Positions 43,825 through 52,511 of a stretch of 64,000 nucleotides of DNA are shown piece after piece. This DNA is from SB11 sp037968475 (GTDB taxonomy: Bacteria > Bacteroidota > Bacteroidia > UBA8524). The stretch is from the NCBI GenBank assembly GCA_037968475.1, contig JBBKVO010000045.1, forward strand, positions 1 to 64,000, read 5' to 3'. The notes under the pieces were generated by a model. That model was given only the letters and a program-made list of their open reading frames with translations. It did not search any database and was not told the origin of the DNA. Made by a program: the position numbers and the translations under genes. The first letter of the stretch is position 1; each line of letters starts with the position of its first letter.

Positions 43825-46800
43825 TTGAAAGTTGTCAATAATCAACCCTTTGAATTAGTCTATACCCTTGTAGAGAATGTACACTTGGGCTATATAATCG
43901 AGCCTCATGTGGTACAAATAAACACATTAGGCAATTATACCCTCACGCACCAAAAGGTATACAACACCACTATTGAATATTTTGAAAAAGGAATTGATGA
44001 TACCGACCGTAAATTGGTAGATATACTGGGCGGGTTTGATCAAGAAGTAATAGTAAAAAAATTCCATCCACAAGCAGCCATACGCCCCACTGAGTTTTTT
44101 AAAAAACACTTTAACGAAGAACTTTTTAAAAATTTTATCCGCCCCTATATAGAAAAACACCTTGCCGAAGCCATAGAACTATTGCGCGGTAAAAAGATAT
44201 TTATACTGGGAAAAGAAGGCAACCCTACATCAAAAGAAATACACGTAGCCGAGCAAAAATCGACTGTGTTGTTTCATTTTAGGCGAGATGATGATAAAGT
44301 ACGTTACTACCCAACCATAAAGTATAAAGGAGAACGCGTTGAGTTTTCTCAGCAAGAAGGGGTGATGCTAACCAAACGCCCTGCGTGGCTGTTGGTAAAC
44401 GGTATGCTGTATAATTTTGAAAAAAATGTTGACGGCAATAAACTGCAACCCTTCTTAAACAAGCGGTTTATAATGATACCCAAAGCATCAGAAGCTAAGT
44501 ATTTTGAGAAATTTGTGGTGCCTTTGGTAGAGAAATTTGATGTATACGCCAAAGGTTTTGATATACAAACCGAAACACTTTTGGGTACACCCGTACTAAA
44601 GGTTGACGATGGTTGGGGCGATGAGGTAAGGTTAAACCTATACTATCGTTATGCCAAGCAAGAGTTTCCGTACCATGCCACCAAAAAGGTATCTGTGATA
44701 CTGGAAAAAGCGGGCGATAACTATATTTTCAAACGTTTGCGTCGGTCAAAAGAGTGGGAAGAAGAGCAATGCGATATACTTCTAAAAAAAGGATTGGAGC
44801 TAAAAGAAGGCTGCTCGTTTATAGTAAAAAAACAAGAAGGAGCTATTGGTAATAATCCCTATCAAGCTATACAATGGTTAAACGAAAATATCGACCTGCT
44901 AAAAAAGCACAACTTTATAATAGAGCAAGATAGCCACGACGGTAAATATTTTATAGGTCAAAGTACATTATCAATACAAGTAAACGAGTATAGAGACTGG
45001 TTTGATGTAAGTGCCATAGTACGCTTTGGCAAACACGAGATACCTTTTATGCGTTTGCGAAGTCATATACTGCAAGGCAAGCGCGAGTTTCTTTTACCTG
45101 GTGGCGAAATTGCCATTATACCCGAAGAATGGTTTGCCAAATACACAGGCTTGCTTGAGTTTAATGAATCGAGCGATGAAATACGCCTGAAAAAACACCA
45201 TTGGAAACTTATTGATGATTTGCATGAAAACGGGACATCAAAAGAAATAGAAAACAAAGTAGCTCATCTCGATTTCACTCAACTAGGTTGCCCTACACCA
45301 TTATCTCCAAACTTTGTAGGCGAATTGCGCCCTTACCAACAAGAGGGGTACAATTGGTTTTACTTCTTACAGAAAAACAAATTTGGTGGTTGCTTGGCCG
45401 ATGATATGGGGCTGGGTAAAACCATACAAACTCTTGCCCTGCTTCAAAATGAAGCTGATGGTACAGAAGAGGTTGTTGCTGAAGAAATAGCTATGACCAA
45501 CGTGAGTGGGAAAACCATACATGGGATTAAAAAAGCTGCCAGACCACAATTAAACCTATTTGGTGGAGGTGTTGATATTGACGAAGACCAGCAAATACCA
45601 TCTCAAAATAGTAGTAGCGAAAACAGACGTACTAGCCTTATAGCGCTGCCCACATCATTAATATACAATTGGGAGGCAGAGGCACAAAAGTTTGCCCCTC
45701 ACCTAAAAGTATTTGTATACACAGGTACATACCGTAATAGAGAGATTGATTATTTTAAAGAGTACGATCTTATCATCTCAACCTATGGTGTGGTACGGTT
45801 AGATATTGAGATATTAAAAGAGTTTAGATTTCACTACGTAATACTAGATGAAAGCCAGTTTATAAAAAATCCCGCATCACAAACAGCTCGTGCAGTAAAT
45901 ACTCTTACTTGCAGAAACAAACTGGTACTTACAGGTACACCGGTAGAAAACTCAATAGTTGACCTTTGGTCGCAAATGAATTTCTTAAATCCGGGTTTGC
46001 TGGGCAACTTCAATTTTTTTAACGAGAAGTTTGTAATACCCATTGAAAAACACAATAACGATTTGCAGCGCACTCGCTTGCAAAAAATAATAGAACCTTT
46101 TATTCTACGTCGCACAAAAGAGCAGGTAGCCAAAGATTTGCCCGAGAAATACGAGCAGGTGTACTACTGTGAGATGACTGAGGAACAAGAGCGCCAGTAC
46201 GAGCAAACCAAATCAAAATACCGTAACCAAATATTAAAATCGGTATCAGAGATAGGAATAAATAAATCAAAACTACAAATACTAAAAGGTTTAATGATGT
46301 TGCGCCAAATAGCTAACCACCCTGCTTTGGTTAGTGATGATTATTTGGGTACATCGGGCAAGTTTGACGAGATTATACGCAAGCTAAATACAGCATTAGC
46401 CGAAGGACATAAAGTATTAGTATTCTCGCAGTTTGTTCGCCAATTAGGAATATTTAAAAAATACCTGCAAGATGAGGGTAAACCCTTTTGCTATATAGAT
46501 GGTAGTTATACGCCAAAACAAAGGCAGCAAGAAGTTAATAAGTTTCAGAAACAGAAAACCGCCGATGTTTTTCTTATTTCGCTACGTGCGGGTGGGGTGG
46601 GGCTAAACCTAACCGAAGCCGATTACGTATTTATTGTAGACCCTTGGTGGAATCCTGCTGTTGAGCGACAGGCTACTGATAGAAGCTACCGTATTGGTCA
46701 AACAAAGAATGTATTTAACTATAAGTTTATCACTCGTAACACCGTGGAAGAGAAGATTTTAACGCTACAAAAAAAGAAATTACAATTGGCAGAAACATTG

Positions 46801-46866
46801 ATAACATCAGAAAATTCTTTTCTTACCAACCTAAATACGGATGATTTAGAGAATATTTTTGACTAG
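43825..46866 (+). CDS. SNF2-family DEAD/DEAH helicase-like ATPase
   Basis: 1013 residues from a TTG start; no ATG precedes it closely. The first about 490 residues have no recognised catalytic motif but follow the pattern of bacterial SNF2 N-terminal regions. The motor has Walker A DDMGLGKTIQTLAL (about 526-540), TSLIYNWEAEAQKFAP, the DExx box LDESQFIKN (about 673), LTGTPVENSI, SQFVRQLG, LRAGGVGLNLTEAD and the arginine finger RSYRIGQTK. A polar insertion of about 60 residues lies between Walker A and motif Ia. SNF2 proteins move or remodel protein-DNA complexes; no methylase or restriction gene is adjacent. Confidence 0.9.
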   Translation: MKVVNNQPFELVYTLVENVHLGYIIEPHVVQINTLGNYTLTHQKVYNTTIEYFEKGIDDTDRKLVDILGGFDQEVIVKKFHPQAAIRPTEFFKKHFNEELFKNFIRPYIEKHLAEAIELLRGKKIFILGKEGNPTSKEIHVAEQKSTVLFHFRRDDDKVRYYPTIKYKGERVEFSQQEGVMLTKRPAWLLVNGMLYNFEKNVDGNKLQPFLNKRFIMIPKASEAKYFEKFVVPLVEKFDVYAKGFDIQTETLLGTPVLKVDDGWGDEVRLNLYYRYAKQEFPYHATKKVSVILEKAGDNYIFKRLRRSKEWEEEQCDILLKKGLELKEGCSFIVKKQEGAIGNNPYQAIQWLNENIDLLKKHNFIIEQDSHDGKYFIGQSTLSIQVNEYRDWFDVSAIVRFGKHEIPFMRLRSHILQGKREFLLPGGEIAIIPEEWFAKYTGLLEFNESSDEIRLKKHHWKLIDDLHENGTSKEIENKVAHLDFTQLGCPTPLSPNFVGELRPYQQEGYNWFYFLQKNKFGGCLADDMGLGKTIQTLALLQNEADGTEEVVAEEIAMTNVSGKTIHGIKKAARPQLNLFGGGVDIDEDQQIPSQNSSSENRRTSLIALPTSLIYNWEAEAQKFAPHLKVFVYTGTYRNREIDYFKEYDLIISTYGVVRLDIEILKEFRFHYVILDESQFIKNPASQTARAVNTLTCRNKLVLTGTPVENSIVDLWSQMNFLNPGLLGNFNFFNEKFVIPIEKHNNDLQRTRLQKIIEPFILRRTKEQVAKDLPEKYEQVYYCEMTEEQERQYEQTKSKYRNQILKSVSEIGINKSKLQILKGLMMLRQIANHPALVSDDYLGTSGKFDEIIRKLNTALAEGHKVLVFSQFVRQLGIFKKYLQDEGKPFCYIDGSYTPKQRQQEVNKFQKQKTADVFLISLRAGGVGLNLTEADYVFIVDPWWNPAVERQATDRSYRIGQTKNVFNYKFITRNTVEEKILTLQKKKLQLAETLITSENSFLTNLNTDDLENIFD

Positions 46867-46936
46867 AAGCAACGCATTTTATCGTTAAGAAGTCTTTTAT
46901 TTGCACTTAATATTTAAATTACACAAAAGAGAAACC

Positions 46937-47662
46937 ATGAAAAAAATTTTACTACTAGTAGCTGTTTTCGTAACAGCTCTTTCGCTAAACGCTCAACGAA
47001 CTGTTGATATTGAAGTTTCACTAAGCTCTCCAGCAAATGGGGATCCCATCAGAGCAGGAAAACCTTTTGATATGACCTTTACTATCAAAAATAATGGTCC
47101 AGATATTATTAAATCAACAGATACTTTAGCAACGTTCCTTGTATTGGGAAATACTATCCAAACAAATACAGGCCTTGCTGCACTTGCTGGAAAAGATATA
47201 CTTAAAGATTCAAGCATAACAATTACAAGAACTGGCTTTAATGTAAGCGGTGGTTCAAGTGGAAACCTACAAGTTTGTGCCCTTGCAGTATTAGTTCAAC
47301 GTAGTGGTGCCGATACTGTTGTAGACAATACTATTAGTGGCAACAATATTAGTTGTGCTACTGCTGCTTATTCAGTTGGTTTAGGCGAAGAGCTTAGCAG
47401 CAACAAACTTTCTGCATCATCATACCCTAACCCTGTAAGTAACGAAGGAGTAGTTACTTATACACTTGTTAATTCAAATGACGTATCAGTAAAAATATTT
47501 GATATGGCAGGCCGTATGGTTGCTAATGTTTTTGAAGGCAAACAAGATGCAGGTGAACAATCAGTTAAATTTGATGTGTCGAACCTAGAAAATGGTATAT
47601 ACTTCTATCAGCTTAATGCAGGTGAAGTATCTGTTACCAACAAAATCGTAGTTAAGAAATAA
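46937..47662 (+). CDS. Secreted CARDB-like protein with T9SS sorting domain
   Basis: 241 residues from the ATG at 46937; the frame extends 12 codons upstream. Signal peptide KKILLLVAVFVTALSLNA. An Ig-like CARDB domain at about 22-145 has RAGKPFDMTFTIKNNGPDI. A type A T9SS C-terminal domain occupies the last about 80 residues (SASSYPNPVSNEG, DMAGRMVANVFEG, LENGIYFYQLNAG, KIVVKK). It is exported across the outer membrane, probably as a small surface or adhesive protein. A terminator follows at 47689. Confidence 0.88.
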   Translation: MKKILLLVAVFVTALSLNAQRTVDIEVSLSSPANGDPIRAGKPFDMTFTIKNNGPDIIKSTDTLATFLVLGNTIQTNTGLAALAGKDILKDSSITITRTGFNVSGGSSGNLQVCALAVLVQRSGADTVVDNTISGNNISCATAAYSVGLGEELSSNKLSASSYPNPVSNEGVVTYTLVNSNDVSVKIFDMAGRMVANVFEGKQDAGEQSVKFDVSNLENGIYFYQLNAGEVSVTNKIVVKK

Positions 47663-47688
47663 TTTTAGTAACCGATTACTATATTTTG

Positions 47689-47724
47689 AAAAAGTCCTTG
47701 CACAGCGCAAGGACTTTTTTTTAT
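47689..47724 (+). terminator. Intrinsic terminator
   Basis: Stem AAAGTCCTTGC / GCAAGGACTTT (47691-47716), followed by eight T. It ends the T9SS-sorted protein transcript. Confidence 0.9.
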
Positions 47725-47802
47725 TTTGTGATGAGACATGAGAAAGAATTAAAGTAATTTTGATGCTTACCAATAATTGTTTCAACATTAAAATCAACAG
47801 TA

Positions 47803-47834
47803 TTTGATTAAACAGATTGAACTAAATTAGTTTG
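47803..47834 (+). promoter_or_regulatory. Candidate Bacteroidota-type promoter of the first lipocalin-like gene
   Basis: TTTG at 47803-47806, 20 nt, then TTAGTTTG at 47827-47834, close to the Bacteroidota consensus TTTG-N19-TAnnTTTG. The start codon lies 40 nt downstream. One mismatch and one extra spacer base. Confidence 0.35.
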
Positions 47835-47873
47835 GCATTGTATAAGCTATAGGTAAACATTTAAAAACAATTT

Positions 47874-48305
47874 ATGAAAACAACAACTCTAGTAGTGTTA
47901 GCAGCAGCAATGGTAGCCATTAGCTCATGCAAAAAGGATGAAAATAACACATCAAATCCGTCTAATAACGCGTCAAAAAAGGAATTACTAACTGCTAAAA
48001 AATGGAAGGCCACAGGATTAACACTTGGAGGTACTGATTTTTGGCCGCAAATAGAAGATTGTGACAAAGACAATATTAATACCTTTAAAACCGATGGTGT
48101 TTATATTGAAGACGAAGGAGCTACCAAATGCGATCCTTCCGATCCTCAGATTATTACTACTTCAACTTGGGTTTTTATCGAAAATGATACAAAGTTGGTA
48201 TACGATGGTGATACAGCTAAGATAAATGAGCTTAGCACATCAAAAATGGTACTACAAATGGATTTTTTAGGCTCCTCTGCTATAGCCACATTTGCGGCAC
48301 AATAA
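47874..48305 (+). CDS. Lipocalin-like lipoprotein, paralogue 1
   Basis: 143 residues with an SpII signal (VVLAAAMVAISSC). The mature part has LLTAKKWKATGL, the central CDKDNINTFKTDG, the motif EGATKCDPSDPQ, then STWVFIENDTKLVYDGDTA and MVLQMDF. This succession of strands and the W, Cys and acidic positions match lipocalin-like domains of Bacteroidota surface lipoproteins. The two mature Cys in conserved positions could form a disulfide. It is the first of four tandem paralogues and has its own terminator. The ligand is unknown. Confidence 0.85.
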   Translation: MKTTTLVVLAAAMVAISSCKKDENNTSNPSNNASKKELLTAKKWKATGLTLGGTDFWPQIEDCDKDNINTFKTDGVYIEDEGATKCDPSDPQIITTSTWVFIENDTKLVYDGDTAKINELSTSKMVLQMDFLGSSAIATFAAQ

Positions 48306-48325
48306 AGAAAGCCTAACCCGAAACT

Positions 48326-48353
48326 AAAAAAGCCCTGTAAACAGGGCTTTTTT
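48326..48353 (+). terminator. Intrinsic terminator
   Basis: AAAAAAGCCCTGT paired with ACAGGGCTTTTTT around AA, a hairpin with its own T-run, 20 nt after the stop of paralogue 1. Confidence 0.9.
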
Positions 48354-48441
48354 AGTTTATTACGCTATGTATAAAACAGATACACTAAAAATCAAAACAA
48401 TCTTTATATTGCAATATTCAACCTACCTATAAAAATTTGTA

Positions 48442-48924
48442 ATGAAAAGATTTACCTTTCTGGTAATAGCGCTAGCTATGGCAACAGCTATCAGCTCATG
48501 CAAAAAAGATGAATACAATAATCCCATGCCTGGGAAAACTAAAGCCGATATATTAACATCAAAAATATGGAAACAAACGGCACGTACAATAAGCCCTACT
48601 GTTGATATTAATGATACGATGGTTACAGATCTTTATGCTCTTGATTACGAATGTGATAAAGATGATTTGTATAAATTTAAAAAAGACAACACTTTTACTC
48701 AAGATGAAGGCGCTACTAAATGTGATCCGTCAGACCCACAAGTATATGCCTTTGGTACTTGGGCTTTTAATGCTGATGAAACTCAACTGATACTCAACTA
48801 TACGGGTGTTGGTAGTTTTACAAGTAATATACTTGAGGTAACAGAAACTACCGCGAGGTTATCTGAGATAGATATTATTAATGGCGTTGAGTTTACAACT
48901 ATCATAACCTACACGGCACAATAA
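48442..48924 (+). CDS. Lipocalin-like lipoprotein, paralogue 2
   Basis: 160 residues; SpII signal ending ATAISSC. It is slightly longer than its relatives because of an insertion near residue 55 (SPTVDINDTMVTDLYALD). It retains LTSKIWKQTART, CDKDDLYKFKKDN, DEGATKCDPSDPQ and GTWAFNADETQLIL, then TTIITYTAQ at the C-terminus. Same strand and family as its neighbours. Expected at the outer membrane. Confidence 0.85.
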   Translation: MKRFTFLVIALAMATAISSCKKDEYNNPMPGKTKADILTSKIWKQTARTISPTVDINDTMVTDLYALDYECDKDDLYKFKKDNTFTQDEGATKCDPSDPQVYAFGTWAFNADETQLILNYTGVGSFTSNILEVTETTARLSEIDIINGVEFTTIITYTAQ

Positions 48925-49068
48925 TTTTATTTAAAATATATTTATAAAACTCCTACATAAGTAAGTTTTCGGAGCTATATAGTTAAAAAATACTTGTTAA
49001 TAAAAGGTTTATGGTTGTTTGGCTTTAGTATTCGTCTACCTTTACCAAATACTAATTATATAATTACA

Positions 49069-49503
49069 ATGAAAAATTCACTTTTTTTAGCAATTATTTT
49101 TGCAACTATTGTTTCACTAACATCGTGTGGAAAATCTGATAATAACACAACAACGCCTGCTGCCACCAATCCAACAAAAACTGAATTGCTAACCGCAAAA
49201 GGCTGGAAAATTACAGGAGCAACCGCTAATGGAGTCGATGCCTTTGCAAATTTTGATGCTTGCGAAAGAGATGATGTACTAACATTTAAAACCAACTTCA
49301 CTGCCATTACAGATGAAGGAGCTACCAAATGTGATCCTACCGATCCACAAACAATTACTGAAACATGGTCGTTTGCTTCAAACGAAACCAAAGTAATACT
49401 TGATGGAGTAGAGGCCACACTACTTATACTTAATTCAACTACATTAAAAATTGAGTTAATGAATGGTGCTGATAAGTATACTATAACCCATACCGCACAA
49501 TAA
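49069..49503 (+). CDS. Lipocalin-like lipoprotein, paralogue 3
   Basis: 144 residues from the ATG at 49069. The frame is open from 48994, but the signal peptide KNSLFLAIIFATIVSLTSC begins only here. It shares LLTAKGWKITGA, CERDDVLTFKTN, DEGATKCDPTDPQ, ETWSFASNETKVIL and a C-terminal THTAQ. CERDD replaces CDKDD, but the two Cys are kept. Expected as an outer-membrane lipoprotein of unknown ligand. Confidence 0.85.
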   Translation: MKNSLFLAIIFATIVSLTSCGKSDNNTTTPAATNPTKTELLTAKGWKITGATANGVDAFANFDACERDDVLTFKTNFTAITDEGATKCDPTDPQTITETWSFASNETKVILDGVEATLLILNSTTLKIELMNGADKYTITHTAQ

Positions 49504-49624
49504 ATTTCTAAAAGAAAATTGTTGTAAAAGCCCACTATTTAATGAGGTTTTTTTGTTACATTTTTACACAATATTTTAAACTTAATTTAAGAAAAGTAAG
49601 TTTATTTACAAAAATAATTAACAC

Positions 49625-50056
49625 ATGAAAAAAATATTACTTATTACATTAATCAGCACAATGATGCTGAGTTTGGCGTCTTGCACCAAGTCAGAAGACA
49701 AAACAAGCACTCCTGCTACAGCTTCTAGAACAGATTTATTAACCGCAAAAAAATGGAGAGTAACGGCACTTACTCTTGGTGGAACTGACTATTATGCTAC
49801 AATGGATGCTTGCGACAAAGACGATTTGCACATTTTTAAAGTAGGCGGGGTTTATAATGCTGACAATGGACCAACTAAATGTGACCCAGCTGACGATCAA
49901 ATATTCATCATCTCAACTTGGGCTTTTTCTGAGAATGATACTAAACTAACCTATGATGGTGATACTTTTACTGTAACTGAGCTTACCGCTACTTCAATGA
50001 AACTTGCCGGTACATCTGGAGGTGTTTCAGGTTCTATTACCTTTGTAGGACAATAA
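49625..50056 (+). CDS. Lipocalin-like lipoprotein, paralogue 4
   Basis: 143 residues; SpII signal ending SLASC. It retains LLTAKKWRVTALTLGGTDYY (very close to paralogue 1), CDKDDLHIFKVGG and TKCDPADDQ, with NGPTKCD in place of EGATKCD. STWAFSENDTKLTYDGDTF is again nearest paralogue 1, so the first and last genes of the array are the closest pair. A terminator follows. Confidence 0.85.
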   Translation: MKKILLITLISTMMLSLASCTKSEDKTSTPATASRTDLLTAKKWRVTALTLGGTDYYATMDACDKDDLHIFKVGGVYNADNGPTKCDPADDQIFIISTWAFSENDTKLTYDGDTFTVTELTATSMKLAGTSGGVSGSITFVGQ

Positions 50057-50077
50057 GACGCTTTTAAAAAAATGTTC

Positions 50078-50106
50078 AAAGCCCTGCCACAAGCAGGGCT
50101 TTGTTG
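50078..50106 (+). terminator. Intrinsic terminator
   Basis: AAAGCCCTGC and GCAGGGCTTT (50078-50102), followed by a T-rich run. It ends the lipocalin-like array. Confidence 0.8.
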
Positions 50107-50186
50107 TTTTATAGCCATATCTGCCCATAAAACAGACAGATTAACTATTTTTGCCCGACGCTAAAAAAACTAGAATAAGCAAAACA

Positions 50187-50933
50187 ATGGCAGGGCATAG
50201 TAAATGGGCAAACATAAAACACCGCAAGGGTGCGGCTGATAAAAGGCGTTCTACACTATTTACCAAACTGGTAAAAGAAATTTATGTAGCCGCCAAAATA
50301 GGCGATGCCAATCCTGACAGTAATCCGCGCTTGCGTGTAGCCATACAAAACGCAAAAGGGCAAAGTGTGCCCAAAGACAATATAGAGCGTGCTATAAACA
50401 AAGCCGCAGGCAATACAGGCGAAAATTTTGAAGATTTAATTTACGAAGCCTATGGCATTGGCGGCGTTGGCATTATTATAGAGTGCACTACCGATAATAT
50501 TAATCGTACAGTAGCTAATCTGCGAACATATCTTACAAAAACGGGCGGTAGTCTTGCTACCAATGGCTCGCTAAGTTTTATTTTTGAACAAAAAGGCGTT
50601 TTTGAGTTTGATTTGCCCGAAGGGACAGACGAAGACGAAATAACGCTTGAGTTGATTGATGGCGGAGCGGATGAAGTAGAAATTGACGGTAATTTTGCCT
50701 CAGTAAGCTGCGTGCGCGAAGATTTTGGACAACTAAGCAAAAAGCTGGAAGAATTGAGTATTACTCCGCAAAAAAGCGGTTTGCAGTACGTGCCTAGTAT
50801 ATTTAAAGAAATTAGTGCCGATGATGCCAAAAAGCTGGCAAAGCTGATAGATAATTTAGACAACGATGACGATGTGAAAAGCTTTTATCACAACGTTGAA
50901 TTTTCGGAAGAGATAGCAGAAATACTTAACTAA
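50187..50933 (+). CDS. YebC/PmpR-family protein
   Basis: 248 residues from the ATG at 50187, directly before the hallmark N-terminus MAGHSKWANIKHRKGAAD; the frame extends 12 codons upstream without similarity. The three-domain family pattern is complete: NPRLRVAIQNAKGQSVPKDNIERAI, then YEAYGIGGVGIIIECTTDN and FIFEQKG-type segments. YebC/TACO1 proteins act as transcription regulators and/or promote translation of proline-rich stretches at the ribosome. It lies 27 nt before the carboxyltransferase gene. Confidence 0.94.
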   Translation: MAGHSKWANIKHRKGAADKRRSTLFTKLVKEIYVAAKIGDANPDSNPRLRVAIQNAKGQSVPKDNIERAINKAAGNTGENFEDLIYEAYGIGGVGIIIECTTDNINRTVANLRTYLTKTGGSLATNGSLSFIFEQKGVFEFDLPEGTDEDEITLELIDGGADEVEIDGNFASVSCVREDFGQLSKKLEELSITPQKSGLQYVPSIFKEISADDAKKLAKLIDNLDNDDDVKSFYHNVEFSEEIAEILN

Positions 50934-50960
50934 CTACCTGTTTTATAGATATATATAATA

Positions 50961-52502
50961 ATGGATAAACGCGAAAAACTTTTGCAAATGCGCCAAGAAG
51001 CCCAACTGGGCGGAGGCGAGGCGCGTATAGCCGCACAACACAAAAAGGGAAAACTAACAGCCCGCGAACGTATATACCTGTTTTTAGACGAAGGCAGTTT
51101 TAACGAAATTGGAGCATTTGTAACCCACCGCAGTACCGATTTTGGTATGGAAAACCAAATAGTACTGGGCGATGGTGTAGTAACAGGCTACGGAACAGTA
51201 AACGGAAGACTTACCTACGTATTCTCACAAGATTTCACCGTATTTGGCGGCTCGCTATCAGAAACCTTTGCAGAGAAAATATGCAAAGTGATGGATTTAG
51301 CCATGAAAAGCGGCGCACCTGTTATTGGTCTTAACGATTCGGGCGGAGCACGTATACAAGAAGGCGTAGTATCACTTGGTGGTTATGCCGATATATTCTA
51401 TCGCAATACACAATCATCGGGCGTTATACCTCAAATATCAGCCATAATGGGGCCATGTGCAGGCGGAGCAGTATACTCGCCCGCCATCACCGATTTCATT
51501 TTTATGGTTGAAAAAACCTCGTATATGTTTGTTACGGGGCCCAACGTAGTAAAAACAGTAACCCACGAAGAAGTAAGCAGCGAAGATTTAGGCGGAGCAT
51601 CAGTACACTCGGCAAAATCAGGTGTGGCGCATTTTTCTAGTGCAAATGAAGTAGAATGTATTAACGGACTAAAACGTTTACTAAGTTACGTACCTCAAAA
51701 CTGTGAAGAAGAAGCACCCCGTGTGCCTTATACTCTTCATGCAGATGAAAGTCGCCCACAATTAAAAGATATAGTACCAGCCAATGCCAACCAACCTTAC
51801 GATATACGCGAGGTGATAGACGGCACGATGGACGAAGAAAGTTTTTTTGAAGTACATAAAAACTTTGCCGAAAATATTGTAGTAGGCTTTGCTCGTCTAG
51901 CTGGTCGTAGCATAGGCATAGTAGCCAATCAGCCCGCATTTTTAGCAGGCGTATTAGATATAAAATCATCACAAAAAGCAGCGCGTTTTGTGCGCTTTTG
52001 CGATTGCTTTAACATTCCCCTTTTAGTGTTTGAAGATGTACCAGGATTTTTGCCCGGTACCGACCAAGAGTGGAATGCCATTATTACCAACGGGGCAAAA
52101 CTATTGTATGCCTTTAGTGAGGCTACTGTTCCGCGCGTTACTGTTATCACCCGCAAGGCATACGGAGGTGCGTATGATGTGATGAACAGCAAGCACATTG
52201 GTGCTGATATGAACTTTGCTTGGCCAACAGCCGAAATTGCTGTAATGGGAGCAAAAGGCGCGGCAGAAATTATCTTTAAAAAAGAAATAGCCGACGCCGA
52301 AGACCACGAAGCACAACTAAAAGCCAAAGAAGCCGAATATGCTGAAATGTTTGCCAACCCGTACCGTGCAGCAGCACGTGGCTTTGTTGACGAAGTAATA
52401 TTGCCCGAAGAAACCCGCAGCCGTTTGATTAACGCATTTAAAATGTTGGAAAACAAAGTGGTCAATCTTCCCCGCAAAAAACACGGTAATATTCCCCTTT
52501 AA
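50961..52502 (+). CDS. Acyl-CoA carboxylase carboxyltransferase (beta) subunit
   Basis: 513 residues in two crotonase-like halves. The first has GKLTARERIYLFLDEGSF, LNDSGGARIQEGV and GPCAGGAVYSPAITDF (the biotin/acyl oxyanion hole). The second has FCDCFNIPLLVFEDVPGFLPG and KAYGGAYDVMNSKHIGAD. This is the PccB/MmdA class acting on propionyl- or methylmalonyl-CoA; the partner (biotin carboxylase or membrane decarboxylase subunits) is not in the window, so carboxylase and decarboxylase roles cannot be separated. Confidence 0.93.
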   Translation: MDKREKLLQMRQEAQLGGGEARIAAQHKKGKLTARERIYLFLDEGSFNEIGAFVTHRSTDFGMENQIVLGDGVVTGYGTVNGRLTYVFSQDFTVFGGSLSETFAEKICKVMDLAMKSGAPVIGLNDSGGARIQEGVVSLGGYADIFYRNTQSSGVIPQISAIMGPCAGGAVYSPAITDFIFMVEKTSYMFVTGPNVVKTVTHEEVSSEDLGGASVHSAKSGVAHFSSANEVECINGLKRLLSYVPQNCEEEAPRVPYTLHADESRPQLKDIVPANANQPYDIREVIDGTMDEESFFEVHKNFAENIVVGFARLAGRSIGIVANQPAFLAGVLDIKSSQKAARFVRFCDCFNIPLLVFEDVPGFLPGTDQEWNAIITNGAKLLYAFSEATVPRVTVITRKAYGGAYDVMNSKHIGADMNFAWPTAEIAVMGAKGAAEIIFKKEIADAEDHEAQLKAKEAEYAEMFANPYRAAARGFVDEVILPEETRSRLINAFKMLENKVVNLPRKKHGNIPL

Positions 52503-52511
52503 TTAGTAAAA

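Noticed and set aside
49056..49535. A 159-codon minus-strand open frame
   Set aside because: It is antisense to lipocalin-like paralogue 3, which has a lipobox and conserved family motifs.
47874..50056. Four similar lipoprotein genes as an assembly duplication
   Set aside because: The copies differ throughout in length and sequence, so they are real diverged paralogues.
51929..52477. A 182-codon minus-strand open frame
   Set aside because: It lies wholly antisense within the carboxyltransferase gene, whose motifs are complete.
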